From Paraburkholderia youngii (GTDB taxonomy: Bacteria > Pseudomonadota > Gammaproteobacteria > Burkholderiales > Burkholderiaceae): a stretch of 64,000 nucleotides of DNA. The translations under genes were made by a program, and so were the position numbers. The stretch lies in assembly GCF_013366925.1 (NCBI RefSeq), contig NZ_JAALDK010000001.1, positions 2,363,089 to 2,427,088 on the forward strand. The letters run 5' to 3'. A model generated the notes under the pieces. That model had not been told where the DNA came from. It made no database searches and worked only from the letters and a program-made list of their open reading frames with translations. Positions 19,322 to 28,493 of the stretch are shown here, piece by piece (the first letter of the stretch is position 1; each line of letters opens with the position of its first letter).

Positions 19322-19472
19322 ATCCATGCCAGGCTGAGCGAATCATGCACGCGACGAGATACGCCGAGCGTCGCGTGCAGGTCCGTTTCAAAGCAGAGCT
19401 CTTTCGCCAGCACGCGTTTTGCGCTAAGTTGGCAAGCGCTAAGTCCATCCCGTCCCGAGTGGAGCGATCAAG

Positions 19473-21035
19473 ATGAGTGAGGTCAAGCCGAACGCGCAGA
19501 ACGATCCGATCGAACACGTCGTGCTGCTGCTGATGGAGAATCACTCGTTCGACCAGATGCTCGGCTGCCTCGACGCCGTGCACGACAAACTGGACGGGGT
19601 GCGCAACGCGGCCGGCAAATCGAACGCCGACGGTCAAGGCAATACCTTCTATCCGCGTGCGACGCGCGAGCGGCAGATGAAGCACGATCCGAATCACGAG
19701 CACAAGGCCGTGATGGATCAGATCGCCGCCGACAACAGCGGCTTCGTGCGTTCGTTCGTCAACGACTACCCGGAGAGCAGCCTCGTCGCGCGGCAAGACG
19801 TGATGGGCTATTACCCGCTCGGCTTTCTGCCCGCGCTGCACACGCTCGGTTCGCAATTCACCGTGTGTGACCGGTGGTTCTCTTCATTGCCGGGGCCGAC
19901 GTGGCCGAATCGCTTTTTCGCACTGACGGGTACGTCGAAAGGCGAGATCGACATGCCTTCGGGGCTCGACGGACTCAATCCACGCTGGTACACCGAGCAG
20001 GATCAGGACACGATTTTCGATCGCTTGAACGCCGCGCGCAAAACATGGAGCGTCTATTTCTATGACTTCCCCGCGTCACTGCTGCTGAAGAACCAGCGAC
20101 GCGCGGAAAACCTCGCGAATTACCGCTCTTTCGACAAGTTCTTCGAGGACGCAGCGGGACCCGCCAGCCAATTCCCGCAATTCGTGCTGATCGAGCCGAA
20201 GTACTTCGGCGAAGCGCAGAACGACGATCATCCGCCGCACAACATCATGAAGGCGGAGAAGCTGATCGCGGACACCTACAATGCGCTGCGCTCGAATCAG
20301 GCGCTGTGGGAGCGCACCTTATTGGTGGTCCTCTACGATGAACACGGCGGCTTCTACGACCACGTATCGCCGCCGGCCGACGCAGTCGCACCCGACGGCC
20401 ACACCACGAGCTTCGATTTCAAACGACTCGGCGTACGCGTTCCCGCGATCCTCGTGTCACCGTGGTGCGAAGCCGGCGTATGCAACGAACGATTCGATCA
20501 TTGCAGCCTGTTGAAATACCTGTGCGACAAGTGGCAAATGCCACCGCTCGGCGAGCGCACCGCGGCATCGGCGAACCTCGGCGTGGCGATTCGCCGTGAC
20601 GGCGGCGCGCGCGCCGATACGCCGGCGTTTATTCGCGTGCCCAATCAATCGCTGATTGCCGAGCACGTCGAGCTGGAGCGCAAATCGTCGAATGGCAATC
20701 AGCAAGGCCTGCATCACTTCGCCGACTTTCTGCACGCGGAACTGGACCGGCTCGCCGCCGAGGCGGTCGAGGGGGCCGCACAACTGGCGCGCACCGGCAA
20801 TGCGTGGGTGCGCTTCAAGAGCGCATTGGGCTCGCTGATGACGAGTCTCGGCCAGTGGCTCAGCAAGGACTTCTACGACGCACGCGACCAGCGTGATGCG
20901 CGCACGAGTCAGGCGTTCACACGCTTGCGGCAATCGGTGCGTGCCGCGACGCCGGGCATCGCGCGAAACGACGCGCCGGCACCGGCAACGGCAATGGCAA
21001 CACCCTCGGCCGTCAGTCCGGTCTCGGAGAAGTAG
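19473..21035 (+). CDS. phospholipase C/acid phosphatase-family phosphoesterase without signal peptide
   Basis: Phosphoesterase-family protein (PF04185 type) of 520 residues, predicted to hydrolyse phospholipid or other phosphate esters. The N-terminal metal motif HVVLLLMENHSFDQMLG and LLVVLYDEHGGFYDHVSPP with its metal-binding Asp and His are intact. It starts MSEVKPNAQNDP with no Sec or Tat signal, unlike classical PlcN/PlcH enzymes. The residues after about 400 are a helical extension not seen in the core family. ATG at 19473 follows GGAG. It lies 151 bp after the muramidase-holin pair on the same strand, which suggests export through that cassette. Confidence 0.88.
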   Translation: MSEVKPNAQNDPIEHVVLLLMENHSFDQMLGCLDAVHDKLDGVRNAAGKSNADGQGNTFYPRATRERQMKHDPNHEHKAVMDQIAADNSGFVRSFVNDYPESSLVARQDVMGYYPLGFLPALHTLGSQFTVCDRWFSSLPGPTWPNRFFALTGTSKGEIDMPSGLDGLNPRWYTEQDQDTIFDRLNAARKTWSVYFYDFPASLLLKNQRRAENLANYRSFDKFFEDAAGPASQFPQFVLIEPKYFGEAQNDDHPPHNIMKAEKLIADTYNALRSNQALWERTLLVVLYDEHGGFYDHVSPPADAVAPDGHTTSFDFKRLGVRVPAILVSPWCEAGVCNERFDHCSLLKYLCDKWQMPPLGERTAASANLGVAIRRDGGARADTPAFIRVPNQSLIAEHVELERKSSNGNQQGLHHFADFLHAELDRLAAEAVEGAAQLARTGNAWVRFKSALGSLMTSLGQWLSKDFYDARDQRDARTSQAFTRLRQSVRAATPGIARNDAPAPATAMATPSAVSPVSEK

Positions 21036-21231
21036 CACTCCGCATTGCCGGCCGCGCAAAGAACGTCTACGCGTTAACCCTGAAAGTTCCGCGCTTTTAT
21101 ATCAAGATTCGCAACAAACATTAGCCGCATCACGACCTACTCTGCCAAGTTCACCAAATTACAATGCAATCACTAACTACGAACAAGCACGTTCGCAGCA
21201 AGACAAAAATCCTGAACTGGAGGTAAGTATC

Positions 21232-21546
21232 ATGAAATCGCTGATTCAAGCTGTTGTCATCGCCGTCGCTGTCGCCGCTCCGGCCGCTGCTTTCGCACAA
21301 GCCAACCAGCCCGTGACCCGCGCTCAAGTGCGCGCCGATCTGGTGCAACTGGAAAAGGCCGGCTATCAACCTGGTCACGCCGACCCGCACTACCCGGCTG
21401 ACATCCAGGCTGCGCAAGCCCGCGTCGACGCGCAAAACGGCGGCGGCCAAGCCGCTACCGGCTTCGGTGGTGTGGTGAGCGGTACGGCCCAAACGAGCCG
21501 TGCGGCTCCGATGAGTGGCCCGAAGTCGGTCTACTTCGGTCAGTAA
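21232..21546 (+). CDS. DUF4148 small secreted protein
   Basis: Protein of 104 residues. A Sec signal (MKSLIQAVVIAVAVAAPAAAFA, cleavage near residue 22) is followed by the DUF4148 core VTRAQVRADLVQLEKAGYQP and a Gly/Ala/Gln-rich tail. The family is abundant in Burkholderia and has no established function. ATG at 21232 follows CTGGAGG; the longer open frame from 20893 overlaps the phosphoesterase gene. Two further paralogues are at 53711 and 54106. Confidence 0.9.
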   Translation: MKSLIQAVVIAVAVAAPAAAFAQANQPVTRAQVRADLVQLEKAGYQPGHADPHYPADIQAAQARVDAQNGGGQAATGFGGVVSGTAQTSRAAPMSGPKSVYFGQ

Positions 21547-21583
21547 GCGATGGCGCGTCCTTGCGACGCGCACCCCGAATCAA

Positions 21584-21630
21584 ATGAACTGGCCCGCTGC
21601 TCGGGTATCTCCGAGCGCGGGCCAGTTCAT
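21584..21630. terminator. long hairpin after DUF4148 gene
   Basis: A 14-bp stem (21584-21597 with 21617-21630, ATGAACTGGCCCGC) is extended by a 6-bp inner stem (21599-21604 with 21611-21616). No T-run follows, so it may be a Rho-assisted or bidirectional terminator separating this gene from the convergent gene at 21742. Confidence 0.6.
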
Positions 21631-21741
21631 ATGTGTTACCTCCGTCATCGGGTTCCCGATGACTTCGCCCGGGCCTTCACGGTCTGGGCGCTTTTTCGCG
21701 GCGCTATGCGTGCGCCGTGACGAATCCTCAACTGCCGGCGC

Positions 21742-21990
21742 TCACTCGCGCGCGATCAGATCCCCGACCTGGCCACGCCCGGTCACGAGGCAACTCGACA
21801 GGAAGCTCTCGCTCTGCGCGCTCGCGCCAGCGTCACCAAAGCCCTTTTTCAACGCGTCCGATTTAACGAGCGCCGCGCCCTGGTGACACGTAATCGTGCC
21901 GACCTCGCCCGCCTGCGCACGCATCAACGCCCGATCCGCCATCAAATAGCCAAGCAAAAGCACCAACGCAATATTGAACGCTTGTCGCAT
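21742..21990 (-). CDS. small exported or membrane-anchored hypothetical protein
   Basis: Protein of 82 residues that I do not recognise. The N-terminus (FNIALVLLLGYLMA) is a signal peptide or membrane anchor, followed by a short soluble part with two Cys (TCHQ and SSCL) that could pair. AAGGAG stands nine bases before ATG 21990, which supports a real gene. It is isolated, with the squalene synthase-like gene upstream on the same strand. Confidence 0.65.
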   Translation of the reverse strand: MRQAFNIALVLLLGYLMADRALMRAQAGEVGTITCHQGAALVKSDALKKGFGDAGASAQSESFLSSCLVTGRGQVGDLIARE

Positions 21991-22094
21991 GGGTTCGTCT
22001 CCTTTTCGAAAAGACTAACGCGAAGCGCGAATGCAGTGGCCTAGGGCTTTCCCGATTGTTGACGTTTCAATGATCCAGAATAAATCGTTTGCGC

Positions 22095-23141
22095 CTACAG
22101 CCGAGCCTCGATCCGCGCGATGCGGCTATTGATCGCATTGCGCACCAAAGCATTCGACGGCACCAGCAGCAGCGACGACGCGATGATCCGATAGACGTCA
22201 CCGCGCGTCACCTTCGACACTTTCGCCGGATCGAGCCACGCGTCGTTATCCGCGAGCAGCAGCAAAGTGTCGAGGCCGATCAGGATCGGCCACAGGCAGG
22301 CGAGCCGCAAGCGCACCGCGCTCGCCGGAATCGCAAGCGTATAGTCGAGCGCCGCGCGGAAATGATCGAGCGTCTTGCGCAGTAGTTCGACGAGCAGCGG
22401 CCGCGCGTGCATCGAATTGGCCGGTTGCAGCAGATCGCGCGCGCTTAGAGCGTGGCGCTCGAGCATGCTCTGCGGCAGATAGCAGCGGCCGATGCGCAAG
22501 TCCTTTCCGCAATCGCGCAGCACGTTGGTCATCTGCAATGCCTTGCCGAAACGCACGCCGCGCTGCTTCATCGTGTCGGGCTGCTGCTTCAGCGTGCCCG
22601 GCATGTGCGCATAAGTCATCGTGGTCCAGAACTCGCCGACGCAGCCCGCGACCAGATACGTATAGCGATCGAGTTCGCCGTATTCGCGCAGCGCCGCGAT
22701 CTGGCCGGAGCGTTCGTCGGGAAACGTGCGCAAATCGAATTCCATGCCTTCGGTCAGCGTCGTGACGATCGCGCGCACCGCGTGGCGGTCGGACTCGCTC
22801 AGTTGCGCCAGCACGTCGAGCGCGGGGTTCAACGATTCGAGCAGCAGCTTTTCATCCGACTGCGTCTGCTGACCCGCGACTTCGGCGGCGATGCGCTGGA
22901 ACGGCGCACTAGCGACGGCCACGCCATTGACCTGATCGCGCAACGCAAGCAGCAATTCGAGGCGTTGGCCCGGCGCGATCAGCGAGGTGTCGGCAATGGT
23001 ATCGGCGGCGCGCGCGAGCAAATATGCAAGGCCGATCGGATCGCGCATGCCGATGGGCAGCACGCGCAGCGTCAGATAGAAGGAGCGTGAAACGCCTTTC
23101 AGGAGCGGACCGAGAAGAAAGGCCCGGGTCGGATTCGGCAT
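22095..23141 (-). CDS. squalene/phytoene synthase family protein
   Basis: Head-to-head prenyltransferase of 348 residues, predicted to condense two farnesyl diphosphates to presqualene diphosphate or squalene. The first Asp-rich motif is DTIAD at residues 47-51 in LLARAADTIADTS; the second is in NVLRDCGKDLRIGRCYLP. SRSFYLTLRVLP near residue 20 is the conserved diphosphate-binding start. ATG at 23141 was preferred because the family homology starts just after it; ATG at 23222 would add 27 residues and cannot be excluded. No hopanoid genes lie next to it, so its pathway is unclear. Confidence 0.85.
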   Translation of the reverse strand: MPNPTRAFLLGPLLKGVSRSFYLTLRVLPIGMRDPIGLAYLLARAADTIADTSLIAPGQRLELLLALRDQVNGVAVASAPFQRIAAEVAGQQTQSDEKLLLESLNPALDVLAQLSESDRHAVRAIVTTLTEGMEFDLRTFPDERSGQIAALREYGELDRYTYLVAGCVGEFWTTMTYAHMPGTLKQQPDTMKQRGVRFGKALQMTNVLRDCGKDLRIGRCYLPQSMLERHALSARDLLQPANSMHARPLLVELLRKTLDHFRAALDYTLAIPASAVRLRLACLWPILIGLDTLLLLADNDAWLDPAKVSKVTRGDVYRIIASSLLLVPSNALVRNAINSRIARIEARL

Positions 23142-23356
23142 GAGTTGGACTGGTTGGCAAATAGGCGGGTGAAAGCCCGCGGGGATCAGGCGCTGCCGAA
23201 TTGTATACGCGCTCTCCGTCATGTCGCCTGCAACGGGCTCCCGCGCCGTGCGACATCGCTAATCGCGAGCGGGAACGGGGATTGCTGCCACGACGGGGTT
23301 AACCAGGGGACGGTCACGACCAGGCCGTCGCTTGCACTTTGAAAGACACATCGACA

Positions 23357-24862
23357 ATGACTACCGAAGCATCGAACCCCTCTCGTCTTTCTGACGCGGC
23401 TCGGCCTGACGCGGCGCGACGCAATATCGAAACCGGCGTGCCTGGTTTCGACGAAATCCTCGGTGGCGGTCTGGTGAGCGGCGGCGTCTATCTGCTGGAG
23501 GGCATGGCCGGCGCCGGCAAGACGATCCTGTCCAGCCAGATCGGCTTTCACCGGGTCCGGCAAGGCGAGAAAGTGCTGTATATGACGCTGATCGCCGAAT
23601 CGCACGACAAGCTGCTCGGTCACCTGAAAGGCCTGAGCTTCTTCGACGAAACCGCGGTCGCGCAGCAGATGCTGTTCGTGTCCGGCTATCACGAGCTGAT
23701 GCAGGACGGCCTCGACGGTTTCCTCAAGCTGATCGCGTCGAGCATCTACGACTACCGGCCGAGCCTGATGATCGTCGACGGCTTTCGCAGCGCGCGCGAA
23801 TTCAGCGAAACCGAGCTGTCGCTGTCGAAGTTCATCCACGAGCTGAACGCGCTGGTCGCCGCGATGGACTGCACGACGCTGCTGCTCGCGCCGCTGTCGG
23901 GCAACGAGCCGCATCCCGAGCACACGCTGGTGGATGGTCTGATCGAGCTGAACCGCTATCACGACGGCATGCGCCGCGCGCGCGAGATCGAAGTGCACAA
24001 GATGCGTGCGCGCGATCATCGGATGGGCAAGCACTTCTTCCGCATCGCCGGCAGCGGGCTGCTGATGTTCCCGCGACTCGAAGCGCAGTGCGCGCCGCAA
24101 CCGGGCCCCGTCGATCTGAAAGCACGGCTCGGCTTCGGCTTGCCGCATCTGGACAATCTGCTCGGCGGCGGCTTCGCGCAAGGCTCGACGACCACGCTGA
24201 TCGGCCCGTCGGGCGTCGGCAAGACGCTGCTGTGCCTGCAGTTCCTCGCGGCCGGCCTCGCACGCAGCGAACGCTGCGTGTATCTCGGCTTCTACGAGGG
24301 GCCGCAGCGCCTGATCGGCAAAGCCGAAGCGGTGTCGATTCCGCTTGCCGATGCGTGGCGGGACGGCCGTCTGATCGTGCTTTGGCAGCCGGCGATCGAA
24401 CTCGCCATCGACGAAATCGCGGCGAACGCGCTCGCCACCGTCAAGCAGACCGGCGCGACGCGCATCGTGATCGACGGCGTCGAGGGCTTTCGCGATTCGG
24501 CGTTGCGCACCGAGCGCTTCGGCCTGTTCCTCAATGCACTGCTGCATCAGTTGCGCGAAGCGGCCGTCACGACGCTCGTCACCGAAGAGCTGCCGCTGTA
24601 CAGCGAGCCGGGCCACGCAAAGGCCGTGCGCGTGTCGGCGCTGACCGAGAACCTCGTGCTGCTGCGCTACGCCGAGACCGAAGGAGGACTGCGGCGCATG
24701 ATTTCGGTGGTCAAGCAACGCGAAAGCGCGCACGACACGTCACTGCGCGAACTGTCGATTTCGTCGCAAGGACTCGACGTGATCGAGGGCTCGCCCGGCG
24801 CCGCCGGCATCCAACCGACGCCGGGCCTGTCGGCCACGCTGCAATCGCGGCGAAAAACCTAG
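23357..24862 (+). CDS. KaiC-like double RecA-domain ATPase
   Basis: KaiC/RadA-type protein of 501 residues with two tandem RecA domains. Domain 1 has Walker A GMAGAGKT at 49-56 and a Walker B-like SLMIVDGF; domain 2 has Walker A GPSGVGKT near 285 and a Walker B RIVIDGV. Each domain begins with the typical TGVPGFDEILGGG or FGLPHLDNLLGGG segment. These proteins are widespread outside cyanobacteria and are linked to signalling and stress rather than to a clock. ATG at 23357 was chosen over an in-frame TTG at 23339. A receiver-domain gene follows after 5 bp, so the two probably work together. Confidence 0.87.
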   Translation: MTTEASNPSRLSDAARPDAARRNIETGVPGFDEILGGGLVSGGVYLLEGMAGAGKTILSSQIGFHRVRQGEKVLYMTLIAESHDKLLGHLKGLSFFDETAVAQQMLFVSGYHELMQDGLDGFLKLIASSIYDYRPSLMIVDGFRSAREFSETELSLSKFIHELNALVAAMDCTTLLLAPLSGNEPHPEHTLVDGLIELNRYHDGMRRAREIEVHKMRARDHRMGKHFFRIAGSGLLMFPRLEAQCAPQPGPVDLKARLGFGLPHLDNLLGGGFAQGSTTTLIGPSGVGKTLLCLQFLAAGLARSERCVYLGFYEGPQRLIGKAEAVSIPLADAWRDGRLIVLWQPAIELAIDEIAANALATVKQTGATRIVIDGVEGFRDSALRTERFGLFLNALLHQLREAAVTTLVTEELPLYSEPGHAKAVRVSALTENLVLLRYAETEGGLRRMISVVKQRESAHDTSLRELSISSQGLDVIEGSPGAAGIQPTPGLSATLQSRRKT

Positions 24863-24867
24863 CCGCC

Positions 24868-25218
24868 ATGAAAACCATTCTGGTGGTGGACGACGAGTTC
24901 GACATCCTCACGGTGTGGCGGCTGCTGCTGGAACGACACGGCTATGCGGTGCGGACCGCGTCGAACGGCGCCGTCGCGCTCGAACTGGTCCGCTCGAGCC
25001 GGCCCGGCATCATCGTGTCGGATTGCATGATGCCGGTCATGTCGGGCCTCCAGCTGTGCGCGGCGCTGTACGAGGACCCCGAGCTGCGCGATATTCCGAT
25101 CATCCTGTGCAGTGCCGCATCGGACATTCCGGTGCAGCCCAATCCGCACATCGCGTACGCGCGCAAGCCGCTGTCGTTCGACCAGTTGCTGGCGATGCTG
25201 GTGCGCATGGGCGGTTGA
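24868..25218 (+). CDS. single-domain response regulator
   Basis: Stand-alone receiver of 116 residues with no output domain. Acidic pair Asp8-Asp9, phospho-acceptor Asp52 in IIVSDCMMPVMSG and the conserved Lys in ARKPLS are present. It starts 5 bp after the KaiC-like gene and is probably its signalling partner. No histidine kinase gene is adjacent. Confidence 0.9.
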   Translation: MKTILVVDDEFDILTVWRLLLERHGYAVRTASNGAVALELVRSSRPGIIVSDCMMPVMSGLQLCAALYEDPELRDIPIILCSAASDIPVQPNPHIAYARKPLSFDQLLAMLVRMGG

Positions 25219-25395
25219 CGCTGGGCTCCCTCCCTGCCTTCTCTGCCTCTTTTCCCGCTAAAAACACAGCTTGAGACGCTCGCGCGATTTGTCGAGCGTT
25301 TGCAGCGTTCTGCGATTCTCCGCGGCCTTTTACAGTACGCCATCGATCGCGCATCGACAGCAACCCGCAGCGCGACGCAACTTTCGGAGGTCGTC

Positions 25396-26421
25396 ATGAA
25401 CAGCAATCGTGGTGCGGTTCCCGCTGGCTTCTTCAGTATCGCGGTGGGCTCGTTGGCGCTGGCCAACCTGTGGCGCGTGGCAATCCGCCTGTGGCATTTG
25501 CCGGCCGTCGCGGGCAGCGTAGTGACGGTCGCGGCGCTCGCTGTCTGGGTCGTGATTCTGTTCGCGTACGCGCACAAGTGGTTCGCGCAGACCGCCGACG
25601 CGCGCGCCGAACTGGACCACCCGGTGCAGTCGTCGTTCGTCGCGCTCGCGCCGATCTCGACGCTGCTCGCCGCGCAACTGCTGCAGCCGTACGCGCACAC
25701 CATCGCGCTGACGCTATACGGCATCGCGGCGCTCGCGCAACTTGGGGTCGGGGTCTATCTACATGGCCGGCTGTGGCAAGGCGGCCGCAGGCCCGAACTG
25801 ACCACGCCGGCGATCTATCTGCCGACGGTCGGAGCGGGTTTCGTCGCCGCGGCGAGCTCGGCCGCATTCGGCTTCCATCAACTGGGCGAGCTGTTTTTCG
25901 GCGGCGGCGTGCTGGCGTGGCTCGCGCTCGAATCGATGATCCTGCATCGCGCCGCCGTGCATGAACCGCTGCCCGAAGCGCTGCGCCCGACCCTCGGCGT
26001 GCAGCTCGCGCCGCCGGTCGTCGGGGGTGTCGCGTATCTGAGCCTCACGAGCGGCACGCCCGATCTGTTCGCCTTCGCGCTGCTCGGCTACGGCCTGTTT
26101 CAAGCGCTGATGCTGCTGCGTTTGCTGCCGTGGATTCGCCAACAGGCATTCGTGCCCGGCTACTGGGCGTTCAGCTTCGGCGTAGCGGCATTGCCGACGA
26201 TGGCGCTGCGTCTCGTCGAACGCGGCGCAACGGGTCCGATCGAATTCGCGGCGCCGGTTCTATTCGTGGTGGCGAACGCGATCATCGCGATTCTGGTGGT
26301 GAAGACGCTTCAGCTGCTCGTGCAAGGCAAGCTGATCCCGCCGGTGGCGGCGGGTTCGACGGCGGCGACCGCGCCGGTCAAGCAAGTCGCGACGGCCGCG
26401 CGAATCGCCCGGGTTCAATAA
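25396..26421 (+). CDS. TDT/SLAC1-family transporter
   Basis: Integral membrane protein of 341 residues with about ten hydrophobic helices, starting NRGAVPAGFFSIAVGSLALANLWR. The P-A-G-F-F-x-I opening is characteristic of the tellurite-resistance/dicarboxylate transporter (TehA, SLAC1) family, which forms anion channels or exporters. ATG at 25396 follows CGGAGGT; the frame extending to 25300 has no ribosome site. The transported anion is unknown. Confidence 0.85.
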   Translation: MNSNRGAVPAGFFSIAVGSLALANLWRVAIRLWHLPAVAGSVVTVAALAVWVVILFAYAHKWFAQTADARAELDHPVQSSFVALAPISTLLAAQLLQPYAHTIALTLYGIAALAQLGVGVYLHGRLWQGGRRPELTTPAIYLPTVGAGFVAAASSAAFGFHQLGELFFGGGVLAWLALESMILHRAAVHEPLPEALRPTLGVQLAPPVVGGVAYLSLTSGTPDLFAFALLGYGLFQALMLLRLLPWIRQQAFVPGYWAFSFGVAALPTMALRLVERGATGPIEFAAPVLFVVANAIIAILVVKTLQLLVQGKLIPPVAAGSTAATAPVKQVATAARIARVQ

Positions 26422-26496
26422 GCGGCAGGCAGCGACCGAACGCGGCGGCGACGCGCAAAGCGTGCCGCCGCGTTCGCGTTTGTGTTTGCGTTCGTA

Positions 26497-26988
26497 TCAG
26501 AAGCCGTGCATCGACACGACGATCAACGCGGCCGCGACGATCGCCACCACGTCCTCGATCAGCGCCGCAGGCGCATCGCGCCCGAACATGCTCGCGAGCG
26601 AACTGCGCACTTTCGCGCCGCCGAGCGTGCCGATAACCGCGCCTACCGCACCGACCACCGCGCCCAGCACCCCGACGATCGCACCGCCCGCGAGGCCCCC
26701 ATGCACGCCGCTGATCGCAGCGCCGCTCAGCGCACCGAGCACGACGCGCGCGCCGAACTGCAGCGGCACCTTGCGGCTCGGCGTTTCGGGCAATTGATCC
26801 GTGATCAGTTCGATGACCGCCAGCACGGTGAAGATATACGGCGTGGCCGCGGCGCCGAGGAACGCGAGCGACGTGCCTTGCAGCGGCAGCCATCCCAGGC
26901 GCGTTGCCCAGCTGACGGCGGTGGGGGCGATCATCGCGCGAAGGCCGGCGACGACGCCGATGAGCAAGGCCAGAACATACACGGACAT
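26497..26988 (-). CDS. DUF4126 membrane protein
   Basis: Protein of 163 residues, hydrophobic throughout, matching DUF4126: N-terminal LLIGVVAGLRAMIAPTAVSW, then ELITDQLPETPSR and a Gly/Ala-rich helical region. ATG at 26988 follows GGAG; the frame running to 27129 adds non-homologous sequence. Function unknown; the family is usually annotated as a small inner-membrane protein. Confidence 0.85.
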   Translation of the reverse strand: MSVYVLALLIGVVAGLRAMIAPTAVSWATRLGWLPLQGTSLAFLGAAATPYIFTVLAVIELITDQLPETPSRKVPLQFGARVVLGALSGAAISGVHGGLAGGAIVGVLGAVVGAVGAVIGTLGGAKVRSSLASMFGRDAPAALIEDVVAIVAAALIVVSMHGF

Positions 26989-27326
26989 AGCGGACTCCGA
27001 TCGAGGGCACTGATGCAAGGTTGCACGAGCCGACGGTTTACCTGGACGAACGTCGGCAGAACATGTCGAGCATTCCATCTGGACAGTCAACTTCTCACTA
27101 CCTACATCGAGGCAATCCGCGGCGGCCATTCACCGTTGCTCACAATTGCCGGCCCTTGATTGCCGACTCGCCGCCGCGCGCTCGCGCGGCGCCGGGCCTG
27201 CGATTGCCCCCGTCGATATGGCCCTAGTGTCGCACAATTCGACTGGCGAATAACAGCCAGGGAGTCGGCGAAGCGGGCCGATGGTGATAAGTTAGCCCAC
27301 TCACAAGAAAATCTTGTATCTGCACC
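26989..27326. other. intergenic region between divergent DUF4126 and lysR genes
   Basis: A 338-bp stretch with no credible gene. It must contain the two divergent promoters; no clear operator or terminator was found by eye. Confidence 0.6.
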
Positions 27327-28205
27327 ATGAGACCGTATCTCCCGCTGAACGCACTGCGCGCGTTCGAATCGTCCGCGCGGCATCTGAGCTTCACGCGCGC
27401 CGCGCAAGAGCTGAACGTGACCCAGGCCGCGGTCAGCCAGCAGGTCCGCTCGCTGGAGGAGCGGCTCGGCACCGCGCTATTCAAGCGTTTGCCGCGCGGC
27501 CTCGCGATGACCGACGAAGGGCTCGCGCTGCGGCCGGTGCTGTCCGACGCGTTCGATCGTATCGAGGCGGTGCTCAAGCAGTTCGACGGCGGGCATTTCC
27601 ACGAGGTGCTGACGGTCGGTGTGGTCGGCACGTTCGCGGTCGGCTGGCTGATGCCGCGCCTGAAGTCGTTTCGCGACGCGCATCCGTTCGTCGAACTGCG
27701 GCTCCTGACCAATAACAACCTCGTCGATCTCGCGACCGAAGGCCTCGATTTCGCGATCCGTTTCGGCGACGGCACCTGGCCCGGCTCGCTCGCCACCAAG
27801 CTGCTCGACGCGCCGCTCGCGCTGCTCTGCACGCCCGAGATCGCCGCGCGCCTCACGCGGCCCGACGATCTCGCCAACGAAACGCTGCTGCGCTCGTACC
27901 GCATGGACGACTGGATGAACTGGTTCGCGGCCGCGGGCATCGCGCCGCGGCCGGTGCGCGGGCCGGTGTTCGATTCGTCGCGGCTGATGGTGGAGGCGGC
28001 GATACAAGGCGCGGGCATCGCGCTCGCGCCTGCGTTGATGTTCGAACGGGAGATCAATACCGGGCGTCTGGTGCGCCCGTTCGACGTCGAGGTGAAGGCG
28101 GGCAGCTACTGGCTGACCTGCCTGAAGGGCAAGCCCATGACGCCGGCGATGTTGCTGTTCAGTCAGTGGCTCGCCAAGGAAGCGGCCACCGCGGGTCACG
28201 CCTGA
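27327..28205 (+). CDS. LysR-family regulator (GcvA-like)
   Basis: LysR-type regulator of 292 residues. The N-terminal helix-turn-helix is in the stretch LPLNALRAFESSARHLSFTRAAQELNVTQAAVSQQVRSLE, the arrangement typical of the GcvA/AmpR subgroup. The effector domain follows from about residue 90. It is divergent from the DUF4126 gene, and its last 10 bases overlap the convergent 85-residue gene at 28196. Target unknown. Confidence 0.9.
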   Translation: MRPYLPLNALRAFESSARHLSFTRAAQELNVTQAAVSQQVRSLEERLGTALFKRLPRGLAMTDEGLALRPVLSDAFDRIEAVLKQFDGGHFHEVLTVGVVGTFAVGWLMPRLKSFRDAHPFVELRLLTNNNLVDLATEGLDFAIRFGDGTWPGSLATKLLDAPLALLCTPEIAARLTRPDDLANETLLRSYRMDDWMNWFAAAGIAPRPVRGPVFDSSRLMVEAAIQGAGIALAPALMFEREINTGRLVRPFDVEVKAGSYWLTCLKGKPMTPAMLLFSQWLAKEAATAGHA

Positions 28206-28453
28206 GTTGCTACGCGGCCGTACCCGTTCATCGCGGGCCGCTCGGCTTGCGGCGGGAACACGTTCCACGAACCGTCGCCGTGGCGGAAGAAGAAGATCGA
28301 CAGCAATCCTTCCGGCTTCAACGCTTGCACGCATACATAGCGTTGCTGTTGTGACGCGCGATGGCAGAACCGCACGACGCGCGCGGGCATCGACGGCGTG
28401 GGCGCGAGCCATTTGTCGACGGCCCAGTGCAAGCTCTTTTCCGCGGCAACCAT
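28196..28453 (-). CDS. 85-residue hypothetical protein downstream of LRAT-like gene
   Basis: Small protein not assigned to a family. It has no signal peptide; recognisable stretches are LHWAVDKWLAP and GLLSIFFFRHGDGSWNVFPP. ATG at 28453 follows GAGGAGA with good spacing. It is 40 bp after the LRAT-like gene on the same strand and is probably the second gene of that sigma-54-promoted unit. Its 3' end overlaps the convergent lysR gene by 10 bp. Confidence 0.65.
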   Translation of the reverse strand: MVAAEKSLHWAVDKWLAPTPSMPARVVRFCHRASQQQRYVCVQALKPEGLLSIFFFRHGDGSWNVFPPQAERPAMNGYGRVATQA

Positions 28454-28493
28454 GATGTTCTCCTCGAATCGCCCCGTTCCCAGCGCGCCGCGT

